Shown: positions 16,522 to 26,754, numbered from the stretch's first letter. The stretch is DNA of 64,000 bases from Propioniciclava tarda (GCF_900182665.1 NZ_FXTL01000007.1:1-64000); one strand, 5' to 3'. The notes: generated from the sequence alone by a model not told the origin. A program made the numbers and translations.

Positions 16522-17544
16522 ATGCCCATTGCAACCCCCGACGCCTACGCCGAGATGCTGGACCGTGCGAAGTCCAAGGGCTTCGCGTACCCCGCGATCA
16601 ACGTCACGTCGTCCCAGACCTTGAACGCGACCATCAAGGGCTTCGCGGACGCCGGCTCCGACGGCATCATCCAGTTCTCGACGGGCGGCGCCGAGTTCGC
16701 CTCCGGCCAGTACGTCAAGGACATGGTCACCGGCGCCGTCGCGCTGGCCGAGTTCGCGCACGTGGTCGCCGCCAAGTACCCGGTGAACATCGCGATCCAC
16801 ACCGACCACTGCCCCAAGGACAAGCTGGACACCTACGTGCGTCCGCTCATGGCGATCTCCGCCGAGCGCGTCAAGAACGGCCGTGACCCGCTGTTCAACT
16901 CACACATGTGGGACGGCTCCGCGGTCAGCCTGACCGAGAACCTCCAGATCGCCGAGGAACTGCTGAAGCAGTCGGCGTACAACAAGCAGATCCTCGAGGT
17001 GGAGATCGGCGTCGTCGGCGGCGAAGAGGACGGCGTCGCGGCCGAGATCAACGACAAGCTCTACAGCACCCCCGAGGACGCCATCGCGACCGCCGAGGCC
17101 CTCGGCCTGGGCGAGAACGGCCGCTACATGACGGCCTTCACCTTCGGCAATGTGCACGGCGTGTACAAGCCGGGTGCGGTCAAGCTGCGTCCCGAGATCC
17201 TCAAGGAGATCCAGGACGCCGTGGCGGCCAAGTTCGGCAAGGCGCGTCCGTTCGACATGGTCTTCCACGGCGGCTCGGGCTCCTCGGAGCAGGAGATCGC
17301 GGACGCCGTCTCCTACGGCGTCGTGAAGATGAACGTCGACACCGACACCCAGTACGCGTTCACGCGTCCGGTGGCCGACTGGATGCTCCGCAACTACGAC
17401 GGCGTCCTCAAAGTCGACGGCGAGGTAGGCAACAAGAAGCAGTACGACCCGCGCGCCTGGGGCAAGATGGCCGAGAACGCCATGACCGCCCGCGTCATCC
17501 AGGCCTGCAAGGACCTCGGCTCGGTCGGCACCTCCGCCCAGTAG
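16522..17544 (+). CDS. fbaA: class II fructose-bisphosphate aldolase
   Basis: This 340-residue zinc enzyme of glycolysis/gluconeogenesis cleaves fructose-1,6-bisphosphate. It has INVTSSQTLNATIKGFADAGSDGIIQFSTGGAEF, HTDHCPKDK (zinc ligand/catalytic Asp region), EVEIGVVGGEEDG, FTFGNVHGVYKPG (zinc His) and VFHGGSGSSEQEI. This is the class IIA long form used by actinomycetes. ATG 16522 follows GAGGAG. A GC-rich hairpin follows the stop. Confidence 0.96.
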   Translation: MPIATPDAYAEMLDRAKSKGFAYPAINVTSSQTLNATIKGFADAGSDGIIQFSTGGAEFASGQYVKDMVTGAVALAEFAHVVAAKYPVNIAIHTDHCPKDKLDTYVRPLMAISAERVKNGRDPLFNSHMWDGSAVSLTENLQIAEELLKQSAYNKQILEVEIGVVGGEEDGVAAEINDKLYSTPEDAIATAEALGLGENGRYMTAFTFGNVHGVYKPGAVKLRPEILKEIQDAVAAKFGKARPFDMVFHGGSGSSEQEIADAVSYGVVKMNVDTDTQYAFTRPVADWMLRNYDGVLKVDGEVGNKKQYDPRAWGKMAENAMTARVIQACKDLGSVGTSAQ

Positions 17545-17569
17545 TCGGACGCCCCGCAGCGTTGAACTC

Positions 17570-17598
17570 GGACCCGCCGCCCTGTGGGCGGCGGGTCC
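17570..17598 (+). terminator. hairpin after fbaA
   Basis: 13-bp arms GGACCCGCCGCCC and GGGCGGCGGGTCC with a 3-nt loop. It is not followed by a strong U-run. Confidence 0.6.
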
Positions 17599-17664
17599 GC
17601 TGGTCTTCCACAGCCCGGACGCCGTCGCTGCGCCCTTGTCGGGGTCCTGGTGAAGACTGGTGGG

Positions 17665-17973
17665 ATGCGAACCCCACCTGCAATCTCGTTGCGAACCCCC
17701 ATCGGTCGTTACGTCGACACCGAGAAGGAGGTCGTTCTCCTGCCCAACGGCGAACGGCTGACCGAGCAGATCATCGACGAGATCGTCGCCGACGTTCACG
17801 CCCAGCTGGGGCGTCCGTCGTTGACCGCACCCGGACGCCGCTCGCCCGTCGTCTCGCTGCGCTTCGCGCAGGAGACCTACGACAAACTCGACAGGCGGGC
17901 CGCCGCGCAGGGGCGTCCTCGCTCGGCGCTGATCCGGGATGCCGTGGCGGCGTACTTGGCGAACACGGCCTGA
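17665..17973 (+). CDS. ribbon-helix-helix (CopG-like) protein
   Basis: This protein of about 102 residues ends in a ribbon-helix-helix DNA-binding domain: SPVVSLRFAQETYDKLDRRAAAQGRPRSALIRDAVAAYL. The N-terminal part (IGRYVDTEKEVVLLPNGERLTEQIIDEIVADV) is typical of antitoxin-like or autoregulatory RHH proteins. No toxin gene is next to it. ATG 17665 is chosen; upstream residues lack homology. Confidence 0.75.
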   Translation: MRTPPAISLRTPIGRYVDTEKEVVLLPNGERLTEQIIDEIVADVHAQLGRPSLTAPGRRSPVVSLRFAQETYDKLDRRAAAQGRPRSALIRDAVAAYLANTA

Positions 17974-18111
17974 ACCTCCGCCGTGCTGGAATGCCGCTGT
18001 CGACGGCGGAGCGCGCGCACGGAGCCGACCTTCGTCCGGTTTGCCTACGTCCGGACGTCGGCATAGTGGACAAGCCTCGGCTCCGCCCCAGGCAGGCGCG
18101 CGTCGAGGACT

Positions 18112-18306
18112 CTAGGTCTGTCGGAGCTCAGCCAGGACCTCGTCGCTGACGGTCCCATCGGCCTCCTTCGGGGTGAAGTTGGACGACCGCGTCCACTCGC
18201 TGTCGCAGCCCAGGCACTCGAAGACGCGCTCTCCGTCACGCACCTTCTTGGTGGCGACCCATTCGCAGGTTTCGTCGCACGGGTTCGACTTCAGGGGGCG
18301 CGCCAT
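18112..18306 (-). CDS. 64-residue Cys4 (zinc-ribbon-like) protein, paralogue 1
   Basis: This small protein has Cys at 10 and 14 (NPCDETCEW) and 31 and 34 (ECLGCDSEW), a likely structural zinc site. A conserved EWTRSSNFTPKEADG tail follows. It is clearly paralogous to the protein at 18559-18753, with identical Cys spacing. No function recognised. CATCAT lies 7 nt before the ATG, so it may be leaderless. Confidence 0.7.
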   Translation of the reverse strand: MARPLKSNPCDETCEWVATKKVRDGERVFECLGCDSEWTRSSNFTPKEADGTVSDEVLAELRQT

Positions 18307-18558
18307 GGCGCCGATGATGCCACGTGAGTGGCGTCAGACCCAGAACAGGTACTGCAGACCCAGCATGAACGCCGCGCTCAGAGCGGACATGATGGCGGCC
18401 TCGGCCTGCTGCAGACGCCGACCCTGCGGAGCACGGGGACCAGGCGTCGTCCGGGTAAGCCTGTGAACTGCCGAACGGCGGAGGGCGCGGTCGCCAACGG
18501 CGGCGGAGGCGTCCGGTACTGCCGGGCGAACATGCGCCCGGGCGCGGGGTGGCTCGAG

Positions 18559-18753
18559 CTAGCGCTTCTCGAGCTCGGCCTGCACGGAAGCGCCGATCGA
18601 GCCGTCCAGGTTGCGCGGTGTCCAGCCGGCCGAGCGCACCCACTCGCTGCCGCAGCCGGCGCACGCGAAGACGAGTTCGGCGTTGCGCACCTCACCGTTC
18701 GGACGCCAGTCGCAGGTCTCGTTGCAGGGGTTGACCTTCAGGGAGTGCGGCAT
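18559..18753 (-). CDS. 64-residue Cys4 (zinc-ribbon-like) protein, paralogue 2
   Basis: Same length and plan as its neighbour: LKVNPCNETCDW at the start, FACAGCGSEWVRS in the middle, TPRNLDGSIGASVQAEL at the end, with Cys at 10, 14, 31 and 34. The pair arose by tandem duplication. The 250 bp between them (18307-18558) contain no convincing gene; only a short frame ending MLGLQYLFWV and lacking a good start is seen on the minus strand. Confidence 0.7.
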   Translation of the reverse strand: MPHSLKVNPCNETCDWRPNGEVRNAELVFACAGCGSEWVRSAGWTPRNLDGSIGASVQAELEKR

Positions 18754-18777
18754 GCCGTCGATCCTGCCAGAGTCACC

Positions 18778-20010
18778 TCAGCCGCGCGTCGTCGAAAGTT
18801 CTCTCAGGGACGCCGTCGCGATCCGGACGAACGCCGCGACCGCCCCGGCCAGCGCGGAGTCATCGAAGGTGGCCGTCTCGGAGTGGTTGAAGGTCGCGTC
18901 CTCCAGCCGAGCGGTCGGGGGGACGGCCGAGTAGAAGACGAACGCGCCGGGGACGGCGTCCAAGACCTTCGAGAAGTCCTCGGAGCCCATCAGTGGAACG
19001 TCCATGGACGCGACCCGATCGGCCCCGAAGAGGTCGCTGAGTTCGGCCAGGATGAACGCGGCGGCGTCCGGGTCGTTGACCGTGGGCGGGAAGCCGGGCT
19101 GCCAGTCGACCTCGGCGCGGCAGCCGTGCGCGTCCGCGATCTGCCGGACGACCTGGGGAAACACGATGGACGCCGTCGCGAGTGACTCCTTGGACAGGGT
19201 GCGCACGGACGCCTCGAGGTGGCAGCGCTCCGGGATCACGTTGGGCGCCTGGCCGGCGGTGGCGACGCCGACGGTGATCACGACCGGGTCGAAGACCGAG
19301 AACTTGCGGGTGGCGACCGTCTGCAGCGACGTGATGATCTCGGCCATCACCGGCACCGGATCATTCGAGCCCCACGGCGTGGAGCCGTGGCCGCCGCGTC
19401 CGATGATGTCGACGAGCATGTTGTTGGTGCCGGCCATGATCGTGCCGGGACGCGTCCACCAGTGACCGGTCGGGATCATCGCCGACGTGGCGTGCAGGCC
19501 GAACGCGCGGTCGACGCGGCGGCCGGCGGCGTCCAGGACGCCCTCGTCGATCATCAGCTGCGCGCCGGAGACGAGCACCTCCTCGGCGGGCTGGAACATG
19601 AAGACGATGTCGCCGGGTAGCTCGTCCTTGATCGTGCACAGCGCCTTGGCGGCGCCGGCGAGGGTGGCGGTGTGCAGGTCGTGGCCGCAGGCGTGCATGC
19701 GGCCGTCGATGGTGGAGGCGAACGGCTGCCCCGTGTTCTCGCGGACCGGCAGGGCGTCCATGTCGCCCCGCAAGAGAATGATCGGACGCCTCGCGAGGTC
19801 GGCGTCCGCCTTGCCTCCGCGCAGCACCGCGGTGACGGACGTCAACTGGCGGCCCAGGGTGATCTCGAGCGGCAGCCCGGCGAGGGCGTCCAGGACGCGG
19901 CGCTGGGTGACCGGCAGGTCGGTGCCGAGTTCGGGGTGAGCGTGCAGGTCGTGGCGCAGTTCGGTGACGAAGTCGAGCACGTCGAGCGAGAGAGCGTGGG
20001 CGTCGATCAT
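18778..20010 (-). CDS. M20-family amidohydrolase/aminoacylase
   Basis: This 410-residue metallo-amidohydrolase is of the IAA-amino acid hydrolase/hippurate hydrolase type. It has ELRHDLHAHPELG, LLRGDMDALPVREN, MHACGHDLHTATLAGAAKAL, FMFQPAEEVLVSGAQLMIDEG (metal ligands) and a dimerisation domain (GRGGHGSTPWGSNDPV). It hydrolyses N-acyl amino acids or related amides; exact substrate unknown. ATG 20010 is preceded by GGATGG and matches the family start. The frame further upstream belongs to antisense murJ. Confidence 0.9.
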   Translation of the reverse strand: MIDAHALSLDVLDFVTELRHDLHAHPELGTDLPVTQRRVLDALAGLPLEITLGRQLTSVTAVLRGGKADADLARRPIILLRGDMDALPVRENTGQPFASTIDGRMHACGHDLHTATLAGAAKALCTIKDELPGDIVFMFQPAEEVLVSGAQLMIDEGVLDAAGRRVDRAFGLHATSAMIPTGHWWTRPGTIMAGTNNMLVDIIGRGGHGSTPWGSNDPVPVMAEIITSLQTVATRKFSVFDPVVITVGVATAGQAPNVIPERCHLEASVRTLSKESLATASIVFPQVVRQIADAHGCRAEVDWQPGFPPTVNDPDAAAFILAELSDLFGADRVASMDVPLMGSEDFSKVLDAVPGAFVFYSAVPPTARLEDATFNHSETATFDDSALAGAVAAFVRIATASLRELSTTRG

Positions 20011-20029
20011 GGGCCCATCCTGCCCCAGG

Positions 20030-21649
20030 TCAACGGCGAAAGCACCTCGGGAAGCGTCCGGCGAGGCGTCCGATGAGGGCCTCGATCTCGCCGATGTGCA
20101 GCCGCTTGGCCACGAGCCCGAATGCGATAGCGAACACGGCGCCGCCGACGGCCAGCTGCAGCAGCGAGACGCCCCAGCCAGGCCGGAGCCAGCCACCGAG
20201 CCCGGCCGCCGCCAGCGCCGCGAGGATGGCGGCCGGGACGGCGGCGAGCGCGAGGCGTCCGACGAGGCTCAGCAGCTCGCGGAAGGGCAGGCCGCCCAGC
20301 TGGGCCTGCGTCCGGTGCAGGAACACGATCGCCGCGACGGTGTTGCCGAGCGTCATGCCGGACGCGACCACGTAGACCCCGACCCCGGACGGCAGCAGCG
20401 GGATCGCGAGCGCGGCCGCGACCTGGATCCCGGTCACGATCGCGGTGAACATGAGGTTGGTGCGGCCGTCCTCGCGGGCCATCGAGTACCGCTGCTGCAG
20501 CCCAGCCACCGCGTACGGAATGAGCCCCAGCGCCATCAGGGAGAACGCGATCGCGGTGTGCCGCACCTCGACCGGTGTCATGGATGGGTTCGTGACCGCC
20601 ATCCCGGGCAGGGAGAGCACGATCGCGGCCAGCGTGATCGGCACCATGGCCGTCAGAGGCAGCCTGAGAGCGGTGACCACCTGGGCGCGCAGCGCGCCGA
20701 CGTCGGCGGTCTGCGCCGCGCGGGCCATGCGGGGGAACGCGGCGGTCAGGATCGTGATGGTGATGATCCCGTGCGGCACGAAGAACATCTGGAACGCCTG
20801 CTGGTAGACGGTGATGTTCGGGACCAGCACGTGCCCCGCCACTCCGGCCACGGCGTTGATCGCGGCCGTCGTGACGAACCCGCCCAGCTGCGCGATCGTG
20901 ACCGCGGCGATCGTCCAGGACGCAAGCCGCGCGGTGGCGCGGAAGCCGTGCCCCCTCAGTTCGAACCGCGGACGCCAACGGTAGCCGCTGGCCCGCAGCG
21001 ACGGCACCAGCGCGAGCGCCTGCACGGCGATGCCGAGGGTGAAGGTGCCGCCGAGCAGGGCGACCATCTGGGGAGTCCAGAGCTCGGCGTCCGGTGATTT
21101 CGCGAAGCGCACCAAGAAGACGCTCATCCCGACGATCTGGACCACGTTGGCGAGCACCGGCGTCCACATGGTCGCGGCGAACCGTCCGCGGGCGTACAGC
21201 ACCTGCGACCAGACCGTGTAGAGGCCGTAGAACAGGATCTGCGGCAGGCACCAGAACGCGAACGTCACCCCGAGCTGCAGCGTCGGACCGGCGAGCTGCA
21301 GCGCCATCGCGATCGGCTGGGCCAACGCCAGCGACACCGCGGTGACCCCGACGATCGCCGCGATCGCCCAGGTCACGAGCGCGTCGGCGGTCTGCTCGCC
21401 GCCGTCCTCGCGACCGAGCGCCTTGGTCAACTGGGGCAGCAGCAGGGTCGTCAGCAGCCCGCCCTGGAGCAGCGCGAAGATCTGGTTCGGCAGCGTGTTG
21501 GCCGTGTTGAAGGCCACGGACGCGCTCGCCTCGGCGCCCACGCAGGCCACCATGAGCGCGTTGCGGACGATCCCCAGGACGCGAGAGACGATCGAGCCGG
21601 ACGCCATCAGGGCGCTGGCGCGTCCGATGCTGTCGGGCTGGGTCGTCAC
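20030..21649 (-). CDS. murJ: lipid II flippase MurJ-like
   Basis: This membrane protein of about 540 residues with roughly 14 helices belongs to the MviN/MurJ branch of the MOP superfamily: MASGSIVSRVLGIVRNALMVACVG, NTANTLPNQIFALLQGGLLTTLLLPQL, LVPNITVYQQAFQMFFVPHGIITITI. It flips lipid II for peptidoglycan synthesis. GTG 21649 is favoured over TTG/ATG further upstream because CATGCT lies 7 nt before it. Its stop is 20 bp from the amidohydrolase start. In many actinomycetes murJ is near the origin-proximal pknB/parB region; here it is in another context, so it may be one of several paralogues. Confidence 0.88.
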   Translation of the reverse strand: MTTQPDSIGRASALMASGSIVSRVLGIVRNALMVACVGAEASASVAFNTANTLPNQIFALLQGGLLTTLLLPQLTKALGREDGGEQTADALVTWAIAAIVGVTAVSLALAQPIAMALQLAGPTLQLGVTFAFWCLPQILFYGLYTVWSQVLYARGRFAATMWTPVLANVVQIVGMSVFLVRFAKSPDAELWTPQMVALLGGTFTLGIAVQALALVPSLRASGYRWRPRFELRGHGFRATARLASWTIAAVTIAQLGGFVTTAAINAVAGVAGHVLVPNITVYQQAFQMFFVPHGIITITILTAAFPRMARAAQTADVGALRAQVVTALRLPLTAMVPITLAAIVLSLPGMAVTNPSMTPVEVRHTAIAFSLMALGLIPYAVAGLQQRYSMAREDGRTNLMFTAIVTGIQVAAALAIPLLPSGVGVYVVASGMTLGNTVAAIVFLHRTQAQLGGLPFRELLSLVGRLALAAVPAAILAALAAAGLGGWLRPGWGVSLLQLAVGGAVFAIAFGLVAKRLHIGEIEALIGRLAGRFPRCFRR

Positions 21650-21757
21650 GGCCGCAAGCATGCCCGAACGCGCGCGGGTGCCCAATCCTGACCAGGCCGG
21701 CGGGACGGCTCCGCTGGCGAATGCGCAGCCACCTCCTGCCCGATCGAGGCGGCGCGG

Positions 21758-23008
21758 CTAGTGCGCCGGCGGCTGAGGGTCGATGGGGTACGGCAGGACG
21801 GGAACGGTGCGCATGAAGAGCGACAGTCCGATGCCGACCGCGATCACTCCGGACGCCAGCGCCACGACCCAGGGCCAGCCGCCCGCCGACCACGCCGCCC
21901 CCGCGATCGCGCCGCAGACCGACGAGCCGAGGTAGTAGCCGAAGAGGTACAGGCCGCTGGCGAAGCCCGTCCCCGGACCCTTCCTGGACGCCCGCGCCGA
22001 GACCCACGCGCTCGTCACGCCGTGGGCCGCGAAGAAGCCCACGGAGATCAGGCCCACGCCCACGACGACCAGCGCCAGGGGGGCGGCGAGCGTCAGCAGG
22101 ACGCCGGCCAACTGCAGCGCCAGCGCCCACGGGACGACCGCGCGCGAGCCGCGCCGCGCGGCGAGGCGTCCGGCATAGGTGGACGCGACCGAGCCGACGG
22201 CGTACGTGAGGTAGAGCAGCGACATCGTCGCCGGGGTGAGGCTGTAGGGCGCGGACGCCAGCCGGAACGACAGCGCGTTGAAGGTCGCGACGAACGAGCC
22301 CATCGCGCAGAAGCCGATGCCGTAGAGGGCGACGAGGCCACGGTCGATGAGCATCCGGCGCGCGTTGGCGGTCAGGGCGGACGGGTTGAGCGGCGTCGCA
22401 TGGAAGTGCCGCGAGCGCGGCAGGACGAGCGTCACGATCACGGCGCTGACCAGGGCGAGGACGCCGATGCCACCGATCGCGGCCCGCCAGTCGAAGACGG
22501 TGGCGAGGAAACCGGTGAGGAGTCGTCCGGCCATGCCGCCGATGGCGGTCCCGCCGATGTAGAGCCCGGTGGCCGCGGTGGCCCAATGGTGGTGGATCTC
22601 CTCGCGCAGGTAGGCCGTCGCGACCGCCGGCAGTCCGGCGACAGCGAAGCCGAGGACGCCGCGCAACAGGAGCATGTGTGCCCAGTCGGTGACGAACGAG
22701 CTAGCGAGAACGGTGATGCCGGTCGCGACCAGCGAGGCCTGCATCAGCCGGACGCGACCCAGGGCGTCCGACAGCGGACCGACGAAGAGCAGGGCGATCC
22801 CGAGGCAGATCGTGGTGACCGAGACGCTCAGGGCGGCCGTCGTGGGCGTGATCGCGAAGTCGTGGGCCAGGACCGGCAGCAGCGTCTGCGTCGAGTAGAT
22901 GGACGCGAACGTGGCCATCCCCGCGAGGAACAGCGCGACCGTCACGCGGCGGTAGGCGGGCTCGGCGGGGGAGTAGCCCTGCTGTGGCGCCGCGTTCACG
23001 GGGGCCAT
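21758..23008 (-). CDS. MFS transporter (YnfM-like)
   Basis: This 416-residue protein with 12 membrane helices has the major facilitator signature FVGPLSDALGRVRLMQASL between helices 2 and 3, YLREEIHHHWATAATGLYIGGTAIGGMAGRLLTG in the middle, and GRLAARRGSRAVV in the second half. It is similar to arabinose/YnfM-type exporters. ATG 23008 and GTG 22999 are both possible; GTG 22999 has AGGA at a better distance. Substrate unknown. It is divergent from purA. Confidence 0.88.
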   Translation of the reverse strand: MAPVNAAPQQGYSPAEPAYRRVTVALFLAGMATFASIYSTQTLLPVLAHDFAITPTTAALSVSVTTICLGIALLFVGPLSDALGRVRLMQASLVATGITVLASSFVTDWAHMLLLRGVLGFAVAGLPAVATAYLREEIHHHWATAATGLYIGGTAIGGMAGRLLTGFLATVFDWRAAIGGIGVLALVSAVIVTLVLPRSRHFHATPLNPSALTANARRMLIDRGLVALYGIGFCAMGSFVATFNALSFRLASAPYSLTPATMSLLYLTYAVGSVASTYAGRLAARRGSRAVVPWALALQLAGVLLTLAAPLALVVVGVGLISVGFFAAHGVTSAWVSARASRKGPGTGFASGLYLFGYYLGSSVCGAIAGAAWSAGGWPWVVALASGVIAVGIGLSLFMRTVPVLPYPIDPQPPAH

Positions 23009-23095
23009 CCTCGCAGGTGGCGTCCGGGGGGGTGCTCGGGGGGCCGCGGGGCGGCGTCCGACCTGGTTGACGGCCACATCACCGCTCCAAGCCGA

Positions 23096-24442
<1,347 letters not shown>

Positions 24443-24446
24443 CCTC

Positions 24447-24658
24447 ATGACTCAGCCGCCAGCCGCGCCGACCCCGCGTCCGTGCTGGGCGGTCTACGAG
24501 CTGGCCCCCTACACCAAGACGACCTGCCCCAGGGCCTGGCGACGCGCGACGGCGTCCGGCGGCTGGTGCTGGTGACCTGCGGCGGACCGGTGATCGAGCG
24601 TCCGGACGGACGGCACTACCGCGACACCGTCGTGGCCTACGCGACCCCCGTCGATTGA
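24447..24658 (+). pseudogene. sortase C-terminal remnant, frameshifted
   Basis: Just after purA one frame reads VYELAPYTKT. After a frame change the downstream frame reads LPQGLATRDGVRRLVLVTCGG and then GRHYRDTVVAYATPV before a stop at 24656. Together this is the C-terminal part of a class E/F sortase: the TLVTCGG-type active-site Cys, an Arg and the final YxDxVVV strand. The N-terminal two-thirds, including the catalytic His and the membrane anchor, are absent, so it is a dead fragment. A second sortase-like gene is at 2237-2845. Confidence 0.65.
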
Positions 24659-24663
24659 GCGTT

Positions 24664-24691
24664 TTGAAGACAGGGTGTCGCGCTTTAGAGT
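24664..24691 (+). promoter_or_regulatory. promoter of dioxygenase operon
   Basis: TTGAAG (24664-24669) and TAGAGT (24686-24691) are 16 bp apart. The ATG is at 24791 after CAGGAG, giving a leader of about 95 nt. Confidence 0.5.
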
Positions 24692-24790
24692 CGGACCCAA
24701 CACCGGGCATCCGGACGCGGCCACAAGCGGCGTCCGACTGCCGTCAAGCGGTGACCCGAGCACAACCCACGCCCGGACAGGAGCCTGACC

Positions 24791-25429
24791 ATGGACGCCT
24801 TCACCTTCACGCTGGGTCGCCTGAGCGACGCGGCCATCGAGGACCTCGCCCCCGACTTCGAGACCCTCGCCCCCAACCAGTACGCCGACGGCGCCTATCG
24901 CCTGCGCCGGTTCTCGCATTTCGAGTTCGACCGGGCCGAGCAGCGACTCACCCTGCTGCCACCCAAGGATTTCGTCCAGGGCGACGACATCAACCACTTC
25001 CAGCCCGGGGTCGCGCGCCGCTACGACGACCTGCTGCCGACCACCTGGGACACCCGTGGCTTCGGCGAGCTCATCGCCGACTTCGCCCGTCTAGGCGCAC
25101 TCCCCGAACTGGTCCGGATTGAGGTCCACCAGCTGCGGGTGATCGCGCTTCCGGGCACGGCGGTCGAGACGGCGCCCGAGGGCGTCCATCAGGACGGCTT
25201 CGACCGGATCTGCATCGCCACCCTCGGTCGCGCCCACTCCACCGGCGCGGACCTGAGCCTCCACGAGTCGGGCGACGCGCCCGCCCTGGCCACGCTGCGC
25301 CAGCAGGCCGGCCAGTACGTCGTGCTGAACGACCGCACGATGTGGCACAGCGCCAATCCGGTCGTCGCGGTTGACGCGGGCCTGTCGGGGTACTGGGATG
25401 CCTTTGTGCTGACCGCTCACCGCGCATGA
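24791..25429 (+). CDS. 2-oxoglutarate/Fe(II) dioxygenase (BsmA/IDO-like family)
   Basis: This 212-residue protein matches the 2OG-Fe dioxygenase family that includes isoleucine dioxygenase and BsmA. Iron ligands visible are H133 and D135 (GVHQDGFD) and H186 (MWHSANPV). The N-terminal region LAPNQYADGAYRLRRFSHFEF and the VHQLRV strand also fit. Family members hydroxylate free amino acids or sulfoxidise methionine. It has its own promoter and Shine-Dalgarno sequence and overlaps the next gene by 4 bp (ATGA). The tight pairing suggests that the product is acted on by the aminotransferase-fold protein. Substrate unknown. Confidence 0.85.
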   Translation: MDAFTFTLGRLSDAAIEDLAPDFETLAPNQYADGAYRLRRFSHFEFDRAEQRLTLLPPKDFVQGDDINHFQPGVARRYDDLLPTTWDTRGFGELIADFARLGALPELVRIEVHQLRVIALPGTAVETAPEGVHQDGFDRICIATLGRAHSTGADLSLHESGDAPALATLRQQAGQYVVLNDRTMWHSANPVVAVDAGLSGYWDAFVLTAHRA

Positions 25430-26664
25430 CCGCCTTCGATCTGGACGCCGTCCGCGCCGACTTTCCTGCCCTGACGACGCCGGACGCCGCCGGGAACCTG
25501 CCGCTGTTCCTGGACGGCCCGGGCGGCGGCCAGGTGCCGCGTCCGGTGTTGGACGCCATGGTCGAGTACCTCGGCCATTACAACTCCAACCTCGGCGGGT
25601 TCGCCGACGCCGGACGCCGGACCACCCAGCTCGTCGCGGACGCACGCGCCGCGGCCGCGGACTGGCTCGGGGCTGCGTCCGAGAACATCGTCTTCGGGCC
25701 CAACAGCACCACGCTCATGTTCAATCTGAGCCGCGCGGTCGCCGCGACCTTCGCGCCGGGCGACAACGTGGTGGTCAGCGACCTGGACCACTTCTCCAAC
25801 GTCTCGAGCTGGCGGCGCGCCGCCGAGGATGCTGGCTGTGAGGTGCGCGTTCTACCCCTGGACGCCGACGGCATCGACCTCGACTACGGACGTCTCGCCG
25901 ACCTCGTCGACGAGTCCACGCGCGTCGTGGCCGTGACTGCGGCGTCCAATCTGCTCGGGACGCGTCCGGACGTGGCCCGCGTCGTCGCCCGCGCCCGCGA
26001 GGTGGGCGCTCTGGTGAGCGTGGACGCCGTGCATGCGGCCGTCCACGAGCAGCTCAACTTCGAGGCCCTCGATGCCGACTTCCTGTACGCCTCGGCGTAC
26101 AAGCTGGGTGGTCCGCACCTGGGGATCTGCGCGGCCAAGGCCGAGCACCTGAGCGGGCTGCGTCCGTACAAGGTCGAGCCCGCGACCGAGGAGAGCCCCG
26201 CCCGCTGGGAGCAGGGCACCCAGTCGTTCGAGGCGCTCGCGGGGTTCGTCGCGCTGGTCGACTACTGGGCCGAGTTCGGGTCCGGCGGCGACCGGCGCGC
26301 GCGGCTGGCGTCCGCCTATGAGGTCATCGACGCCCACGAGCGGACGCTGACGGAGCTGTTTCTCGCCGAACTGGCGAGGCGTCCGGACCTGCGCCTCTAC
26401 GGCCGCGCGTCCGTCGACGGCCGGACGCCGACGTTCGCCTTCAACCTGACGGACGCCGACGGGGTCCGGGATGCGTCGGGGCTGGTCCGCTGGCTGGGGG
26501 AGCGCAACGTGGCGCTCGGGCTGGGCAACTTCTACGCGCTGGGAGCGGTCCGGCGCCTGGGGGTCGAGACCGTGTTGCGGGCGGGCTTCGTTCACTACAC
26601 GTCGGCCGACGAGGTGCGCCGGTTCTTCGCCCTGGTGGACGAGTGGTCCGGGTCGGAACGCTAG
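25426..26664 (+). CDS. class V aminotransferase / cysteine desulfurase-like protein (TIGR01976 type)
   Basis: This 412-residue PLP enzyme has FLDGPGGGQVPRPVLDAM, GPNSTTLMFNLSRAV, SDLDHFSNVSSWRRAAED, SVDAVHAAVHEQ (D200 and H203 at the PLP ring) and SAYKLGGPHLG (K226, Schiff-base Lys). The sequence follows the cysteine-desulfurase-like TIGR01976 family. The mobile active-site Cys loop of true IscS/SufS enzymes is not evident (the corresponding stretch reads FVHYTSADEV). It may be a lyase or desulfurase acting on an amino acid hydroxylated by the partner dioxygenase; this is inference from the coupled operon. Confidence 0.85.
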   Translation: MTAFDLDAVRADFPALTTPDAAGNLPLFLDGPGGGQVPRPVLDAMVEYLGHYNSNLGGFADAGRRTTQLVADARAAAADWLGAASENIVFGPNSTTLMFNLSRAVAATFAPGDNVVVSDLDHFSNVSSWRRAAEDAGCEVRVLPLDADGIDLDYGRLADLVDESTRVVAVTAASNLLGTRPDVARVVARAREVGALVSVDAVHAAVHEQLNFEALDADFLYASAYKLGGPHLGICAAKAEHLSGLRPYKVEPATEESPARWEQGTQSFEALAGFVALVDYWAEFGSGGDRRARLASAYEVIDAHERTLTELFLAELARRPDLRLYGRASVDGRTPTFAFNLTDADGVRDASGLVRWLGERNVALGLGNFYALGAVRRLGVETVLRAGFVHYTSADEVRRFFALVDEWSGSER

Positions 26665-26754
26665 CTGACAGGCGCCGGCCGCGAATGTGATGGCGCGGCC
26701 TGCCCCCGGAGCGCACGGCCAAGAATTGTTCCGTCGGCAGGAACGCGGCGCGTG

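Noticed and set aside
17665-17973. toxin-antitoxin module
   Set aside because: The ribbon-helix-helix protein looks antitoxin-like, but no toxin gene lies on either side.
18328-18450. short minus-strand frame ending MLGLQYLFWV between the Cys4 paralogues
   Set aside because: Only a tiny hydrophobic end is visible and no convincing start codon or ribosome-binding site.
20007-22586. 859-codon minus-strand frame
   Set aside because: Same strand but out of phase with murJ and the MFS gene, both of which have clear family motifs in their own frames.
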